Below are positions 8,168 to 17,343 of a stretch of 53,018 nt of DNA, one piece after another. Source of the stretch: Allomuricauda sp. TMED12. Its GTDB lineage: Bacteria > Bacteroidota > Bacteroidia > Flavobacteriales > Flavobacteriaceae. The position numbers and the translations under genes were made by a program. Location: the NCBI GenBank assembly GCA_002167435.2, contig NHBR02000110.1, forward strand, positions 1 to 53,018, read 5' to 3'. The notes under the pieces were generated by a model. That model was given only the letters and a program-made list of their open reading frames with translations, was not told the origin of the DNA and did no database searches. Each line of letters opens with the position of its first letter. Within the stretch, counting starts at the first letter, position 1.

Positions 8168-8812
8168 GTTACGGTCCCTTCTTTTATCTCTGTCATACGG
8201 AAATTTCCTAGATGCGGTTTTCATCATTTTATCGATGAGTTCCGTAGTGTTTTTACCCGTTTTCTTGGAGATTTCGTTTTCGTACTTCCAAAGTAGTTTT
8301 CCCGTTTCACCATCACTTACTTTAACTCCGATCCTACCGTAATTTGCATTTCCACTAAAATAATCTAAAATACTAAAATCGGTGGGTACACCTTCGGAAA
8401 GCAAAATATTGAGATTTAGGTTGCCACTGATGATTCCATTAACTTCCAATATTTTACACAATTCTTGGGTAGTGTAGGTGTCAATATTATTGTAGTCAAT
8501 ATTATTTTGAGCTAGAATAGCGTTGGTATTATTGATGTTCTGGAAATCTACATTGAATTTTTTCCGTTTTTTCCGTTTGGAAAAATAGGTTTCCAATGCA
8601 TTTTGTACGGCGTAGCCTTCTTTTTTGGCCAAAACCTTTAACTCATCCCTATCCACTGCTTCTTTTAATTCCAAATGCGCAATAAAGGGAACAATGGCCA
8701 AAACCTCATGATTGTCCGTGAGCTCATCAAACCTTATGTTTTCATAGATGTTCTTTTGTGCGGATGCCATGACCGTGGTCAAAAGAATAAAAACGAAGAC
8801 AATTTTTTTCAT
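8165..8812 (-). CDS. Hypothetical secreted protein
   Basis: A 215-residue protein with a cleavable signal peptide (cleavage likely after ASAQ, residue 19). The mature part contains VLAIVPFIAHLELK, a polar Asn-rich middle (FNVDFQNINNTNAILAQNN), LCKILEVNGIISGNLNL, and VKVSDGETGKLLWKYENEIS. This pattern of a beta strand, a named-component list and a gradable output strand resembles TolB-N/CsgG/GNA1162-like lipoprotein folds in the periplasm, but I cannot assign a family. The C-terminus is very basic (RDKRRDRN). It is convergent with the cysteine desulfurase and follows the M23 gene by 133 bp. Confidence 0.72.
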   Translation of the reverse strand: MKKIVFVFILLTTVMASAQKNIYENIRFDELTDNHEVLAIVPFIAHLELKEAVDRDELKVLAKKEGYAVQNALETYFSKRKKRKKFNVDFQNINNTNAILAQNNIDYNNIDTYTTQELCKILEVNGIISGNLNLNILLSEGVPTDFSILDYFSGNANYGRIGVKVSDGETGKLLWKYENEISKKTGKNTTELIDKMMKTASRKFPYDRDKRRDRN

Positions 8813-8945
8813 TAATCTATTTTTAATTTAACACCTCTGGTTTTTGGCTTCAGGTTGCAAAAAGTATTGGTTGATTTTAATTTTAGGCTTAATCTTAAAA
8901 AAATATAAACTGGTAAAGTCTATTTTTCCGTTTGCAAAAATAAGT

Positions 8946-10637
8946 CTATTTCCTGAAAAAATTGCCCACAAAGGTTGTGGAGTTGCCCACATTGTCGGTA
9001 ACAGTGACTTTTAACTCACATTCTGTTTCGTTGGAGATGTTGTCCTCAAAATCGTAGGTTATGGTATTTGTTTTTGGTTCGTATTCCATCAAAATCCATT
9101 TGTCGTTCAGGGTGGCGGAATAGGAGTCGACACCACTCAGGTCGTCCGAAATGGAAAGACTTAAATAGCTATAGTTGCTCAGCCATTGCTTTTCTTTGAA
9201 ATTTTTTGGTTTTACTTCGGGGGCAACACTATCCTTTACAAGAGTATATGTGCCCAACGTTCTGGTTCTTGTAGTAAAGGAGCCGTCCCGTTTGTAGGTT
9301 TTTGAGTACGAGGGCCTCATTTTACTGTCCAAATGAGCAATAAACATTTGCTTTCTATCTTCTTCGGAATAATTGGATGGGTCAAAACTAATGGTGAAAT
9401 TTCGGTGTGCTGCCACACTATTGTCGTGTATGGTAATGGTGTCGCTTCCCTTTTCCAAATTGATAAAGAAATCCTCGTAGAATGTGCTTGCTGGAAAATA
9501 TACTTTGGCCGCACCAAGGTCAAAATTATTGGGCTTGCTGGAAATCACGAAATTTTCGGTGGTCTCATCGTCTTTGGCAATTTTTTCCTCTTGTTTTTTT
9601 CCGTCTATGGGGATGATGAGCTTTGTCGTGTTTCCGGCTACGTCGGAAATCAATAATTCAACATTGTAGGAAGCCCCTTCTTCTACTTTGATTTTACCAT
9701 CGTTGTAAAGTGATTCATATATGCTCAAATGGTTATAGGGTTCCTTAAAACATTTCTGGATTCTTTGCCTGTGGTCGTAAAAATAGGCGTAGTCAATAAG
9801 CGTATTGATATATCGTGTTTCCCCAAAAGAAAAGGAATCAAAATCAAATTCGGAATACACCCTGCCATTAACGGTTTGTTTTATGGCATATACGCCATTT
9901 TTGTTGGCTGCCATGTCCAAACGGTCAAAACTGTTGATTCCAAAACCAATAGTGCCAATTGCGGTAACCTTATCTGCCAAATATGAACCATCGGATTGTT
10001 TTGTGTAATTCAGCTGAATTTTGTCTGCACTCTGATTAATTAAAGCACCTTTGGACAGTGGGTACCCGTAGAGTCCCAGCACCGTTGGGTTGGTGGCATC
10101 TCTTACCTCATAACCATAGAGCAAGGGATTTGTGGGCTTTCCACTAACGCTGTTTCGTATTTCAAAATGAAGATGGGGCCCTGCAGAGCTCCCGGTATTG
10201 CCCGAGTAAGCAATTGTACTGCCTTGGATTACTTTAAGTTCTCCATAGTCCGGAAATATTTCCACTTCGTAGGATTGCTTCTCATATTGCACTTTTTTTA
10301 CGTACTCTTCTATTTCTGGCCCAAATTTTTTAAGATGCGCATACACTGATGTGTAGCCGTTTGGGTGAGCTATGTACAAAGCTTTTCCATAACCCCAATG
10401 AGAAACTTTGATGCGTGTCACCGTACCGTCGCCAATGGCAAAAACGGGCAACCCTTCCCTTTGTTGGGTTTTGATGTCCATTCCCGAATGAAAATGATTC
10501 GAACGCAGTTCACCGAAAGTCCCAGCCAAAACCAAAGGAATCTCCAAAGGGGGGCGAAATGTATCTTGAGGGTATTTTTTCTGTGCAGGTAGATGTAATG
10601 CAATCAAAAAAAGGAATAAAAAAAGGTTGCAGCGCAT
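8946..10637 (-). CDS. M23 family metallopeptidase (secreted)
   Basis: A 563-residue exported protein with a signal peptide (about 1-19). The peptidase M23 (LytM) domain spans about residues 30-175 and keeps the zinc ligands: His50 and Asp54 in HSGMD, and the HLHFE motif with His155 and His157. These enzymes cleave peptidoglycan cross-links, so a cell-wall hydrolase in the periplasm is the likely role. The remaining 380 residues look like beta-rich Ig-like domains (for example SISDDLSGVDSYSA and VTVTDNVGNST), probably for localisation. Such long C-terminal extensions are typical of Bacteroidota M23 proteins. The gene is divergent from the zapA module. Confidence 0.92.
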   Translation of the reverse strand: MRCNLFLFLFLIALHLPAQKKYPQDTFRPPLEIPLVLAGTFGELRSNHFHSGMDIKTQQREGLPVFAIGDGTVTRIKVSHWGYGKALYIAHPNGYTSVYAHLKKFGPEIEEYVKKVQYEKQSYEVEIFPDYGELKVIQGSTIAYSGNTGSSAGPHLHFEIRNSVSGKPTNPLLYGYEVRDATNPTVLGLYGYPLSKGALINQSADKIQLNYTKQSDGSYLADKVTAIGTIGFGINSFDRLDMAANKNGVYAIKQTVNGRVYSEFDFDSFSFGETRYINTLIDYAYFYDHRQRIQKCFKEPYNHLSIYESLYNDGKIKVEEGASYNVELLISDVAGNTTKLIIPIDGKKQEEKIAKDDETTENFVISSKPNNFDLGAAKVYFPASTFYEDFFINLEKGSDTITIHDNSVAAHRNFTISFDPSNYSEEDRKQMFIAHLDSKMRPSYSKTYKRDGSFTTRTRTLGTYTLVKDSVAPEVKPKNFKEKQWLSNYSYLSLSISDDLSGVDSYSATLNDKWILMEYEPKTNTITYDFEDNISNETECELKVTVTDNVGNSTTFVGNFFRK

Positions 10638-10746
10638 ATGAAAATCAATAATTCTTTACGAAAGTAACCAATGTTTTGATTTGAGAAAAAGATTTAAGTT
10701 GTCTCAATGGGCTTCAAGCAAAGCTTTAAGAATAAATCTTAAAAGT

Positions 10747-10778
10747 ATTGCGAGGTTGTCCTAGGTTGGTTAACTTTG
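10747..10778 (+). promoter_or_regulatory. Bacteroidota-type promoter of the zapB-like/zapA module
   Basis: TTG at 10748-10750 and TAACTTTG at 10771-10778 are separated by 20 bp, matching the Bacteroidota -33/-7 pattern with a full match at -7. Transcription would start near 10785, about 20 nt before the ATG at 10805. Confidence 0.55.
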
Positions 10779-10804
10779 TGTAATACGTATTGTTGTTTGC
10801 ATAT

Positions 10805-11095
10805 ATGAGCGAACTTGTTGAGATTGTGGATTCTTTAGAGAACAAGGTGAGCAAGCTGCTGCACAAAATGGAGCTGTTGCACCAAGTCAATGCCAAATTA
10901 AAACAGGAATTGGTTCTATTAGAGGAGGAAAACCAACTTAAGCAAAACGCTCTAAACGAATGGGAGGAAAAGTATGACTCCTTGAAAATGGCAAACACAA
11001 TGCTGGGTAGTAATACAAGTAAAACAGAAGCTAAGCTCAAGATAAATACATTGATTCGCGAACTTGACGTTTGTATAGCCAAATTAGCGGATTGA
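10805..11095 (+). CDS. Coiled-coil protein upstream of zapA (ZapB-like)
   Basis: A 96-residue cytoplasmic protein that is almost entirely coiled coil (about residues 1-65): SELVEIVDSLENKVSKLL then a run of Leu/Glu/Lys heptads. A final helix is INTLIRELDVCIAKL. Size and composition resemble ZapB, the partner of ZapA in gammaproteobacteria, but no sequence signature proves homology. It starts at the ATG at 10805, 20 nt below a good promoter, and zapA follows 14 bp after its stop, so co-expression is likely. Role in Z-ring assembly is inferred from the neighbour. Confidence 0.8.
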   Translation: MSELVEIVDSLENKVSKLLHKMELLHQVNAKLKQELVLLEEENQLKQNALNEWEEKYDSLKMANTMLGSNTSKTEAKLKINTLIRELDVCIAKLAD

Positions 11096-11109
11096 TAGGT
11101 ACCGATATT

Positions 11110-11403
11110 ATGGACGAGAAGCTCAAGATAAAGCTTTCCATTGCAGATAGGGTATATCCCTTAACGATTGACCCAAAGCAAGAGGAGGGGTTGCGAAAAG
11201 CGGCCAAGAACATAGAAAATTTGGCAAAAAAGTTTGAGCAAAACTATGCCGTTCGGGATAAGCAAGATGTTTTGGCCATGTGTGCCTTACAATTTGCTTC
11301 AAAAATTGAGCAAGGTGGAATAGATCGTTCAGAAAACGCGGAGGCCGCCATGCAGCGCCTCAGAGCATTGGATGAATTGGTTCATTCCAAATTGGGGGAA
11401 TAA
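11110..11403 (+). CDS. zapA: Cell division protein ZapA
   Basis: A 97-residue protein with the ZapA N-terminal domain (KLKIKLSIADRVYPLTI, about 4-20) and a long C-terminal helix (about 26-95). ZapA bundles FtsZ filaments and helps to align the division ring. I chose the ATG at 11110 because the protein then begins MDEKLKIKLS, as expected for the family; an upstream start would overlap the previous gene. It sits between the coiled-coil gene and a 6S RNA gene, echoing the zapA-ssrS order of Escherichia coli. Confidence 0.92.
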   Translation: MDEKLKIKLSIADRVYPLTIDPKQEEGLRKAAKNIENLAKKFEQNYAVRDKQDVLAMCALQFASKIEQGGIDRSENAEAAMQRLRALDELVHSKLGE

Positions 11404-11429
11404 GTTCTTTTAAATAAAATATTGTTACT

Positions 11430-11600
11430 GCCCACATTGGTAATTAATTTTTGACAAACTCAACACTATTATAATTAGAAAGGGTGAGTTTAGGTTGTAA
11501 AAGCAGGCCCTACCTGTATAGGGATCCTTGATCAATCTGTTAGCCCTAAACCTGTATTTAGGAGTTTGTACAAAACTTCGGCCAATGTGGGCTTTTTTTT
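11430..11600 (+). ncRNA. ssrS: 6S RNA (regulator of RNA polymerase)
   Basis: The non-coding interval between zapA and rny can fold into one long interrupted hairpin. The closing stem pairs 11430-11440 (GCCCACATTGG) with 11582-11592 perfectly. Next comes an internal bubble (about 11441-11453 and 11570-11581), then a stem pairing 11454-11461 (ACAAACTC) with 11562-11569, then 11488-11494 (GTTTAGG) with 11545-11551, and an apical hairpin 11508-11512 / 11519-11523 (CCCTA/TAGGG). A T-run at 11593-11601 ends it. The closing stem, open bubble and length of about 170 nt match 6S RNA, which mimics an open promoter and sequesters sigma-70-type holoenzyme. No reading frame explains this stretch. Confidence 0.82.
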
Positions 11601-11619
11601 TAACTAAACATAAGCAAAC

Positions 11620-13191
11620 ATGGATAATATCATAGTTATTGTTGTCGCAGCTGTTGTAGGGCTGGCAATAGGATTCGCAATTGCCAAGATGATGGAGAAG
11701 GGCAAAGCATCCAGGACCATTGCCAATGCTAAGAAAGATGCGGCCGATATCATTAAAGAAGCCAAAAAGGAAGGGGAGAGCGTAAAGAAGGACAAGATTT
11801 TTCAGGCCAAAGAAAAGTTCTTGGAGTTGAAGGCCGAGCATGAAAAGGTCATTATTAATAAAGACAAAAAAATTGGTGAAGCGGAGAAGAGAACCAGAGA
11901 CAAGGAATCTCAAGTAAGCAGTGAGCTTGCCAAGAACAAAAAGCTCAACGATCAGCTACAAGAAAAAATCAAAGAGGTTGCTTACAAAAGTGATATTCTC
12001 GAGAAAAAGCAATCCGAAGTAGAAAAACTTCATAAGAGTCAAGTGCAGCAGTTGGAGGTCATCTCAGGTCTTTCCGCTGAGGATGCCAAGGCACAACTTC
12101 TGGAGTCACTTAAGGAAACCGCAAAGAGCGATGCCATGGCCTATCTTCAAAACACATTGGAGGAAGCTAAGCTTACCGCACAACAGGAGGCTCGTAAAAT
12201 TGTGGTGAACACCATTCAACGTATTGGTACCGAGGAAGCTGTGGAAAACTGTGTTTCCGTGTTCAATTTAGAGTCCGATGACGTCAAAGGACGTATTATT
12301 GGCCGTGAGGGTAGAAACATTCGTGCTTTGGAATCTGCGACGGGAGTGGAGATTATTGTTGATGATACCCCAGAAGCCATTATACTGTCATGTTTTGATT
12401 CGGTTAGGAGGGAAGTGGCCCGTTTATCCTTGCACCGGTTGGTAACCGATGGGAGAATTCATCCAGCCCGTATTGAAGAGGTTGTCAAAAAGACCGAAAA
12501 ACAAATCAACGAAGAAATTGCGGAGATAGGAAAACGTACCGTAATCGATTTGGGTATCCATGGATTGCACCCTGAATTGATCAAGGCAGTAGGACGAATG
12601 AAATATCGTTCATCTTACGGACAGAACCTGTTACAGCACTCTAGGGAAGTAGCCAAACTTTGCGGTGTAATGGCCGCAGAATTGGGACTTAACCCAAAAA
12701 TTGCCAAGCGAGCTGGATTGCTCCATGATATTGGAAAGGTACCAATGGCAGAAGTGGAAGTGGAGACACCCCACGCTATTTTAGGTATGCAATGGGCACA
12801 GAAATATGGTGAAAAAGATGAGGTTTGTAATGCAATTGGGGCTCACCACGATGAAGTAGAAATGACCACTTTGATTTCTCCGATAGTACAGGTTTGTGAT
12901 GCCATTAGCGGTGCACGTCCAGGAGCAAGAAGACAGGTCTTGGATTCCTATATTCAACGTTTGAAGGATTTGGAGGATATTGCCTTTGGTTTCAACGGAG
13001 TGCAAAAAGCTTATGCTATTCAGGCAGGCAGGGAGTTGCGAGTCATTGTCGAAAGCGAAAAAGTGAACGATGACAAAGCAGCTGAACTTTCTTTCGAAAT
13101 CTCACAAAAAATTCAAACTGACATGACCTATCCCGGTCAGGTAAAAGTTACTGTAATTCGGGAAACACGCTCAGTAAACGTTGCCAAGTAA
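11620..13191 (+). CDS. rny: Ribonuclease Y
   Basis: A 523-residue membrane-anchored endoribonuclease that starts mRNA decay. It has an N-terminal transmembrane helix (about 3-22), a long Lys/Glu/Ala-rich coiled coil (about 25-200), a KH domain with [15 protein letters not shown] near residues 223-237, and an HD domain with LLHDIGK and GAHHDEVE. Length fits the usual 510-530 residues. The gene follows the 6S RNA terminator by about 20 nt, so it may depend on read-through or on an unseen promoter. Confidence 0.97.
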   Translation: MDNIIVIVVAAVVGLAIGFAIAKMMEKGKASRTIANAKKDAADIIKEAKKEGESVKKDKIFQAKEKFLELKAEHEKVIINKDKKIGEAEKRTRDKESQVSSELAKNKKLNDQLQEKIKEVAYKSDILEKKQSEVEKLHKSQVQQLEVISGLSAEDAKAQLLESLKETAKSDAMAYLQNTLEEAKLTAQQEARKIVVNTIQRIGTEEAVENCVSVFNLESDDVKGRIIGREGRNIRALESATGVEIIVDDTPEAIILSCFDSVRREVARLSLHRLVTDGRIHPARIEEVVKKTEKQINEEIAEIGKRTVIDLGIHGLHPELIKAVGRMKYRSSYGQNLLQHSREVAKLCGVMAAELGLNPKIAKRAGLLHDIGKVPMAEVEVETPHAILGMQWAQKYGEKDEVCNAIGAHHDEVEMTTLISPIVQVCDAISGARPGARRQVLDSYIQRLKDLEDIAFGFNGVQKAYAIQAGRELRVIVESEKVNDDKAAELSFEISQKIQTDMTYPGQVKVTVIRETRSVNVAK

Positions 13192-13204
13192 AATTACACC
13201 TGTA

Positions 13205-14452
13205 TTAGTATTGGGCGTTTTTCATAATCCAATCAACAGGAATATCTTGATAACTCGTACTAGATCTGTTGGTAGTGTTTGAGGGATTCTTGGACATAAC
13301 TACGAGCCACATGCCATCTCCATAGGTGATGGACGTTATGGAGTAACCTTTATCTGCCCTTTCTTGAATCCATTCAAAAGGATATTCAACCTGGGTTTTC
13401 CATGATTGAGCTCCAAGTTTAGAGCCCTTGCTCATGGATAATGCCCAGAGACCATTCCCATAGGTTGCTGAGGTAATTGCATAGTTTTCGTTCCAATTGT
13501 CAATGATCCAATCACGGGGAATATCATAACTCGTTTTCCACCTTTGGGTCTCAAAGCCTGTATTTTTGTTCATAACCACATACCAATTACCTGCCCCATT
13601 GGTCATGGAGGTTATGTTGTAATTATCATTCCATTTTTCGGTGATCCAATCCTTGGGAAAGGTGCTCGACTTTTTCCACGATTGCGGTCCAAGTCCATAT
13701 CCTTTGCTCATGAGTACAGCAAAGGTACTTTTATTGTCATCAAAATCCATTGAGGTGATGTAAAAACCTTGATCCCATTGATTCTTGATCCAATCACTTG
13801 GATAGCTGTTGGATTCTTTTATCCTCTGCTCCGAGTAGTTAAGGCCACTATTTTTATCCATTACGGCCGCCCAGACGGATTTTTGATCAACGCCATTTGC
13901 CAATACGGTTACTGCATTGTCCTTAATTGGAAACGATAATTCCCCTTTGTTTAAAAATACCAGAAATTGGAATATAGTTTCCTCCTCTCCAAAATAATCA
14001 TCTAAATACCCTTTTGTCAGTGCATCGGGATTCAATTTCACCCAATACAGCATAGGTTTCATATATTGGGTAATGTCTCCACCGGTAAATCCATTATCAT
14101 CTACCGTATACCCCTTGTAATTGCCGTTCCCAATTTCTTTAAGGTAAAAATTGTCCGCCGAGTAGCTCGACTCTGATGATCCTCTTATAATGGATGCATT
14201 GGTTCCATCCAAGTATCTGTCTGTGGTGCCATCAGATTTCGTGAAGTTTTTATAAGAACATCCAAAGTTTGCCAATTTGTCCAAACCATTGTTGTAATAC
14301 TTCACTCTTACCAAAGCTTCACTATCCTCATAAAAAATTACAAGTGCAGTGTATTTGATTTCACCACTGATCCAGCTGGTTTCGTAATACGTTTGAGAGA
14401 ATCCAAAGATCGATGTCAGTAATGTAAGGGACAGTGCTAAAAGAGTTTTCAT
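13205..14452 (-). CDS. Secreted repeat protein, DUF7477-like
   Basis: A 415-residue exported protein with a signal peptide (about 1-19). Residues 20-190 form a unique domain. The C-terminal half is built of four full repeats and one partial repeat of about 46-49 residues (roughly 192-240, 241-288, 289-334, 335-380 and 381-415). Each repeat carries W-x-x-x-M-x-K, a (Y/F)P-x-(D/E)WI block, and Y-x-ITS-x-x-(Y/F). This resembles DUF7477, a repeat family found in bacteria and plants that is probably beta-rich. Function is unknown; a binding or surface role is possible. The ends of rny and this gene are only 13 bp apart. Confidence 0.78.
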   Translation of the reverse strand: MKTLLALSLTLLTSIFGFSQTYYETSWISGEIKYTALVIFYEDSEALVRVKYYNNGLDKLANFGCSYKNFTKSDGTTDRYLDGTNASIIRGSSESSYSADNFYLKEIGNGNYKGYTVDDNGFTGGDITQYMKPMLYWVKLNPDALTKGYLDDYFGEEETIFQFLVFLNKGELSFPIKDNAVTVLANGVDQKSVWAAVMDKNSGLNYSEQRIKESNSYPSDWIKNQWDQGFYITSMDFDDNKSTFAVLMSKGYGLGPQSWKKSSTFPKDWITEKWNDNYNITSMTNGAGNWYVVMNKNTGFETQRWKTSYDIPRDWIIDNWNENYAITSATYGNGLWALSMSKGSKLGAQSWKTQVEYPFEWIQERADKGYSITSITYGDGMWLVVMSKNPSNTTNRSSTSYQDIPVDWIMKNAQY

Positions 14453-14671
14453 TTGGTTGGAGGGTGTTTTTAATTCCGCTTTGAAAGGTAAAAATGGCTA
14501 TTTAACGGAAAGAAATGCAAAAAAATGCGATGTAAGGTCGAAAAAAGTAACTTATATGTCTAAAATCATCTTGTCCATCGTTTTTTGATAACAAGCTGAA
14601 CTGACAATTATCATACTTTGCCAATTAGAATCAGGGTAACTTCATTCAAGGAATTTTAAATTACTGGAAGG

Positions 14672-15094
14672 ATGAAAATTGGTGTACCTGTTTCGAAGAT
14701 AATGACCAAAAACTTGGTCACATTGAGCACCAAAGATGATTTGGTGACTGCTGAACGACTTTTTAAAAAACATCATATAAGACATATCCCCGTGGTTGAG
14801 GGCAAAAATATTAAAGGTATCCTGAGCCATACGGACTTGATGCGTATAAGTTTTGCAGATGCCATTGATGAACATGAGGAAGTTGTGGACACCATTGTAT
14901 ATAATATGTTTACGATTCCCCAAGTAATGGTTCACGATGTAGTCAGTGTAAAATCGGATACTACAATTAAAGATGTAGCTGAAATTTTGTCGAAACGCGA
15001 ATTTCACGCTTTACCAGTTGTAGACGATGGCAAACTCAAGGGGATTGTAACTACTACGGATTTGATAAGATACTTTTTGAAAAGTATTTTCTAA
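14672..15094 (+). CDS. Tandem CBS-domain protein
   Basis: A 140-residue cytoplasmic protein consisting of two CBS domains (about 8-60 and 83-136). Each ends with a typical KGI(L/V)(S/T)xTDL(M/I)R strand, as in GILSHTDLM and GIVTTTDLIRY. Paired CBS domains bind adenosine nucleotides and act as energy sensors. No fused effector is present, so it may regulate a separate partner that is not identifiable here. A 219-bp intergenic region separates it from the divergent DUF7477-like gene; I saw no convincing promoter box there. Confidence 0.88.
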   Translation: MKIGVPVSKIMTKNLVTLSTKDDLVTAERLFKKHHIRHIPVVEGKNIKGILSHTDLMRISFADAIDEHEEVVDTIVYNMFTIPQVMVHDVVSVKSDTTIKDVAEILSKREFHALPVVDDGKLKGIVTTTDLIRYFLKSIF

Positions 15095-15143
15095 TCCTGT
15101 TATGGAAAGGGTATAGTTAAATAGGATAGCATAACTTATAAAG

Positions 15144-17201
15144 CTATTCTTCTTCGTTGCTATTTTCCTCTTCCTCGGTTTCTTTGTTTAACTTGTGCTC
15201 AAGAATATTGAGCTTCTTCATTTTTTCCTTCCAGGTTTGGAGCGCTTCTTTTTGCTTGTCCAATTTATTTACGACCTCTTTTACTAGGGGGTTGTCCTCG
15301 GAGTCACCAGAGAAAAACTGAAGATTATTCTCCAATTGTCGAATATCGGATTTTACTTCATCTATTTTTCGCTTAACAAATACACGCTCGTTGCCAATGG
15401 CGTAGTTGTCCTCTGTTTTAGCAAGTTCCTGAACTTTATTACCGTATTTGAGCAATTCGGATTGTTGTTTGCCAACTCCTAACTTCTTGAAGAGTGCATC
15501 GACAATTTTGTTGAACTTACTGTTGATGTGTTTTTTGTTATATGGGATACGACCGTATTTTTTCCATTCGACCAAAAAGGCTTTGACGTCTTCAATATCC
15601 TTTTTCTTGTCACCGCTCAATTGGAATTTCTTTAAACGGTCCAAGCATTCACTTTTATTTTTAAAGTTTTCGAACTCTTCTTTGTGCGCTTCGTTCTTTT
15701 CAGAATGCAAGCGATCAAAATAATGGTTGCAGGCATCTTTGAATTCTTTCCAAATTTTATCGGAATACTTCCTTGGAACATGGCCAATTTTTTTCCAGTC
15801 CCTTTGTATGCCTTTCATTTGTGGGGTAACCTCGTCCCAGTCTTCACTATCTTTCAATGAAACAGCCAACTCCAAAAGCTCTTTTTTCTTTTCAAGATTC
15901 TGTTGTTGCTCTTTTTTCTGATTTTTATAGAAGGCATTCTTGGTTCTGTTGAACTTGCGAACGGTTTCTTTGAATTGACTCCAAGTATCTTCGTTCACCT
16001 TTTGTGGCACCCTACCAGCCTTAAAGAATGATTCTCTAAGTGCTTCAACCTCTTTTATTTGTTGTTGGATGCCCCTGTGATTATCTGCAACGCTCTCTGC
16101 TATTTTAGCGATAGCAGCAATAATCTCTTGCTTTTTCTCCAAATTTTTCTCGTAAACCTTTTCCAATTCTTGGAAATGTTCTTGTCTACGATGGTGCATT
16201 GCCTTTGTGGCATTGCTGAATTTTTCCCAAATTTCTTCGCGATGTTCTTTGGCTACGGGGCCAATGTCTTCCTTCCAAATCTTGTGGAGCGTTTGCAGTT
16301 CCCTGAACGCCTTGCCTAAGTCCGGCTCATCGCCCAAAGCTTCTGCACGTTCCACCAACTTCTGTTTTTCTTCCAGATTGTGTTTGAAATCCAGATCGCG
16401 CAGCTCACGATTTAGGTGCAGAAAATCATAAAAGATTTCCATGTGGTGGTGATAGGTGCGCCACACATCATTATAATTGGTACGAGGAATCGGTCCGGCA
16501 TTTTTCCAGCGATTCTGAAGGTCTTTAAAGTTATTATAGGTGGTATTGATGTCCTCCTCAATATCTATAAGACCTTTAAGTTCTTCAATGATGTCCAATC
16601 GCTTTTGAAGATTAGCTTTCAAAGATTGATCTAATTGCTTATAGTACTGATCACGTTTTTCACGAAAATCAGAATAGACCTCATTGAATTGTCTTTTGGC
16701 AACCGAATTGTATCTAAAATCTATTTCATTGCCACCTTTGGATACAAATTCTTCCTTTTTTTCATCTAGGAATTCTTGGAATTTTTGATCGAACTCGTAT
16801 TTAATGGCACTAACATGCTTGTTAATGGCCTGTACTTTTTCATTTTTGACCAAGCGCTGCAATTCCCCGACAAGGTTTTCCATGGACATGGAGTGGTAGT
16901 CCAACATAGGGATGGTGTGACGCTTTTCGTTTTCGACATCCTCTGCATCCTCTGCATTGGATTCGTCAATTTCGTCTATATGCTCATCGGAATCGTTCTT
17001 TTCGGTACTTTTTTCATCACTTTTGGCTTCGGAAACAGTTTCCTTCTCAGGCTTTTTTTCTTCTTCATTCTCAGGCGTAACCTCTTGGGACACTTTGGGT
17101 TCTGCTTGGGTGCCTTCTTCCAATTGTCCTTTTGTGTTTTCTGACGTTTCTTCTATACCACCTTCAGCTTGTTGCTGAAGTTTACCATCGTTTTCCTGCA
17201 T
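15144..17201 (-). CDS. DUF349 domain protein (five repeats)
   Basis: A 685-residue helical, charged cytoplasmic protein. The first 95 residues are very acidic and low complexity (Glu/Asp/Lys/Ser). The body contains five DUF349 repeats marked by a Trp or Phe, a Gly and a Val/Ile-Pro-like turn: RWKNAGPIPR, IWKEDIGPVAK, SFFKAGRVPQ, DWKKIGHVPR and EWKKYGRIPY. Long coiled-coil helices link them, and the end is again acidic. DUF349 proteins are common in Bacteroidota and actinobacteria; their role is unsettled. It is the last gene of a minus-strand block, 142 bp after the aroE stop. Confidence 0.9.
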   Translation of the reverse strand: MQENDGKLQQQAEGGIEETSENTKGQLEEGTQAEPKVSQEVTPENEEEKKPEKETVSEAKSDEKSTEKNDSDEHIDEIDESNAEDAEDVENEKRHTIPMLDYHSMSMENLVGELQRLVKNEKVQAINKHVSAIKYEFDQKFQEFLDEKKEEFVSKGGNEIDFRYNSVAKRQFNEVYSDFREKRDQYYKQLDQSLKANLQKRLDIIEELKGLIDIEEDINTTYNNFKDLQNRWKNAGPIPRTNYNDVWRTYHHHMEIFYDFLHLNRELRDLDFKHNLEEKQKLVERAEALGDEPDLGKAFRELQTLHKIWKEDIGPVAKEHREEIWEKFSNATKAMHHRRQEHFQELEKVYEKNLEKKQEIIAAIAKIAESVADNHRGIQQQIKEVEALRESFFKAGRVPQKVNEDTWSQFKETVRKFNRTKNAFYKNQKKEQQQNLEKKKELLELAVSLKDSEDWDEVTPQMKGIQRDWKKIGHVPRKYSDKIWKEFKDACNHYFDRLHSEKNEAHKEEFENFKNKSECLDRLKKFQLSGDKKKDIEDVKAFLVEWKKYGRIPYNKKHINSKFNKIVDALFKKLGVGKQQSELLKYGNKVQELAKTEDNYAIGNERVFVKRKIDEVKSDIRQLENNLQFFSGDSEDNPLVKEVVNKLDKQKEALQTWKEKMKKLNILEHKLNKETEEEENSNEEE

Positions 17202-17343
17202 TAGTAGCTTATTTACCTATTTGATTGATGAAAATTATAGCCAATTTAACAACTTAATTGTCTAATAGCAAAAGTATTGATTCTTCTTTTGAAGAAGTTT
17301 GGAGATGTACGGATTGGCGAAATATTTATATCGATTACGCTTT

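Noticed and set aside
11451..11475. TTGACA and TATAAT-like boxes
   Set aside because: The spacing is only 13 bp and both lie inside the folded 6S RNA, and Bacteroidota promoters have a different consensus.
11425..11913. A 162-codon minus-strand frame across the 6S RNA and the start of rny
   Set aside because: It covers a structured RNA and the N-terminus of rny, and its translation has no family feature.
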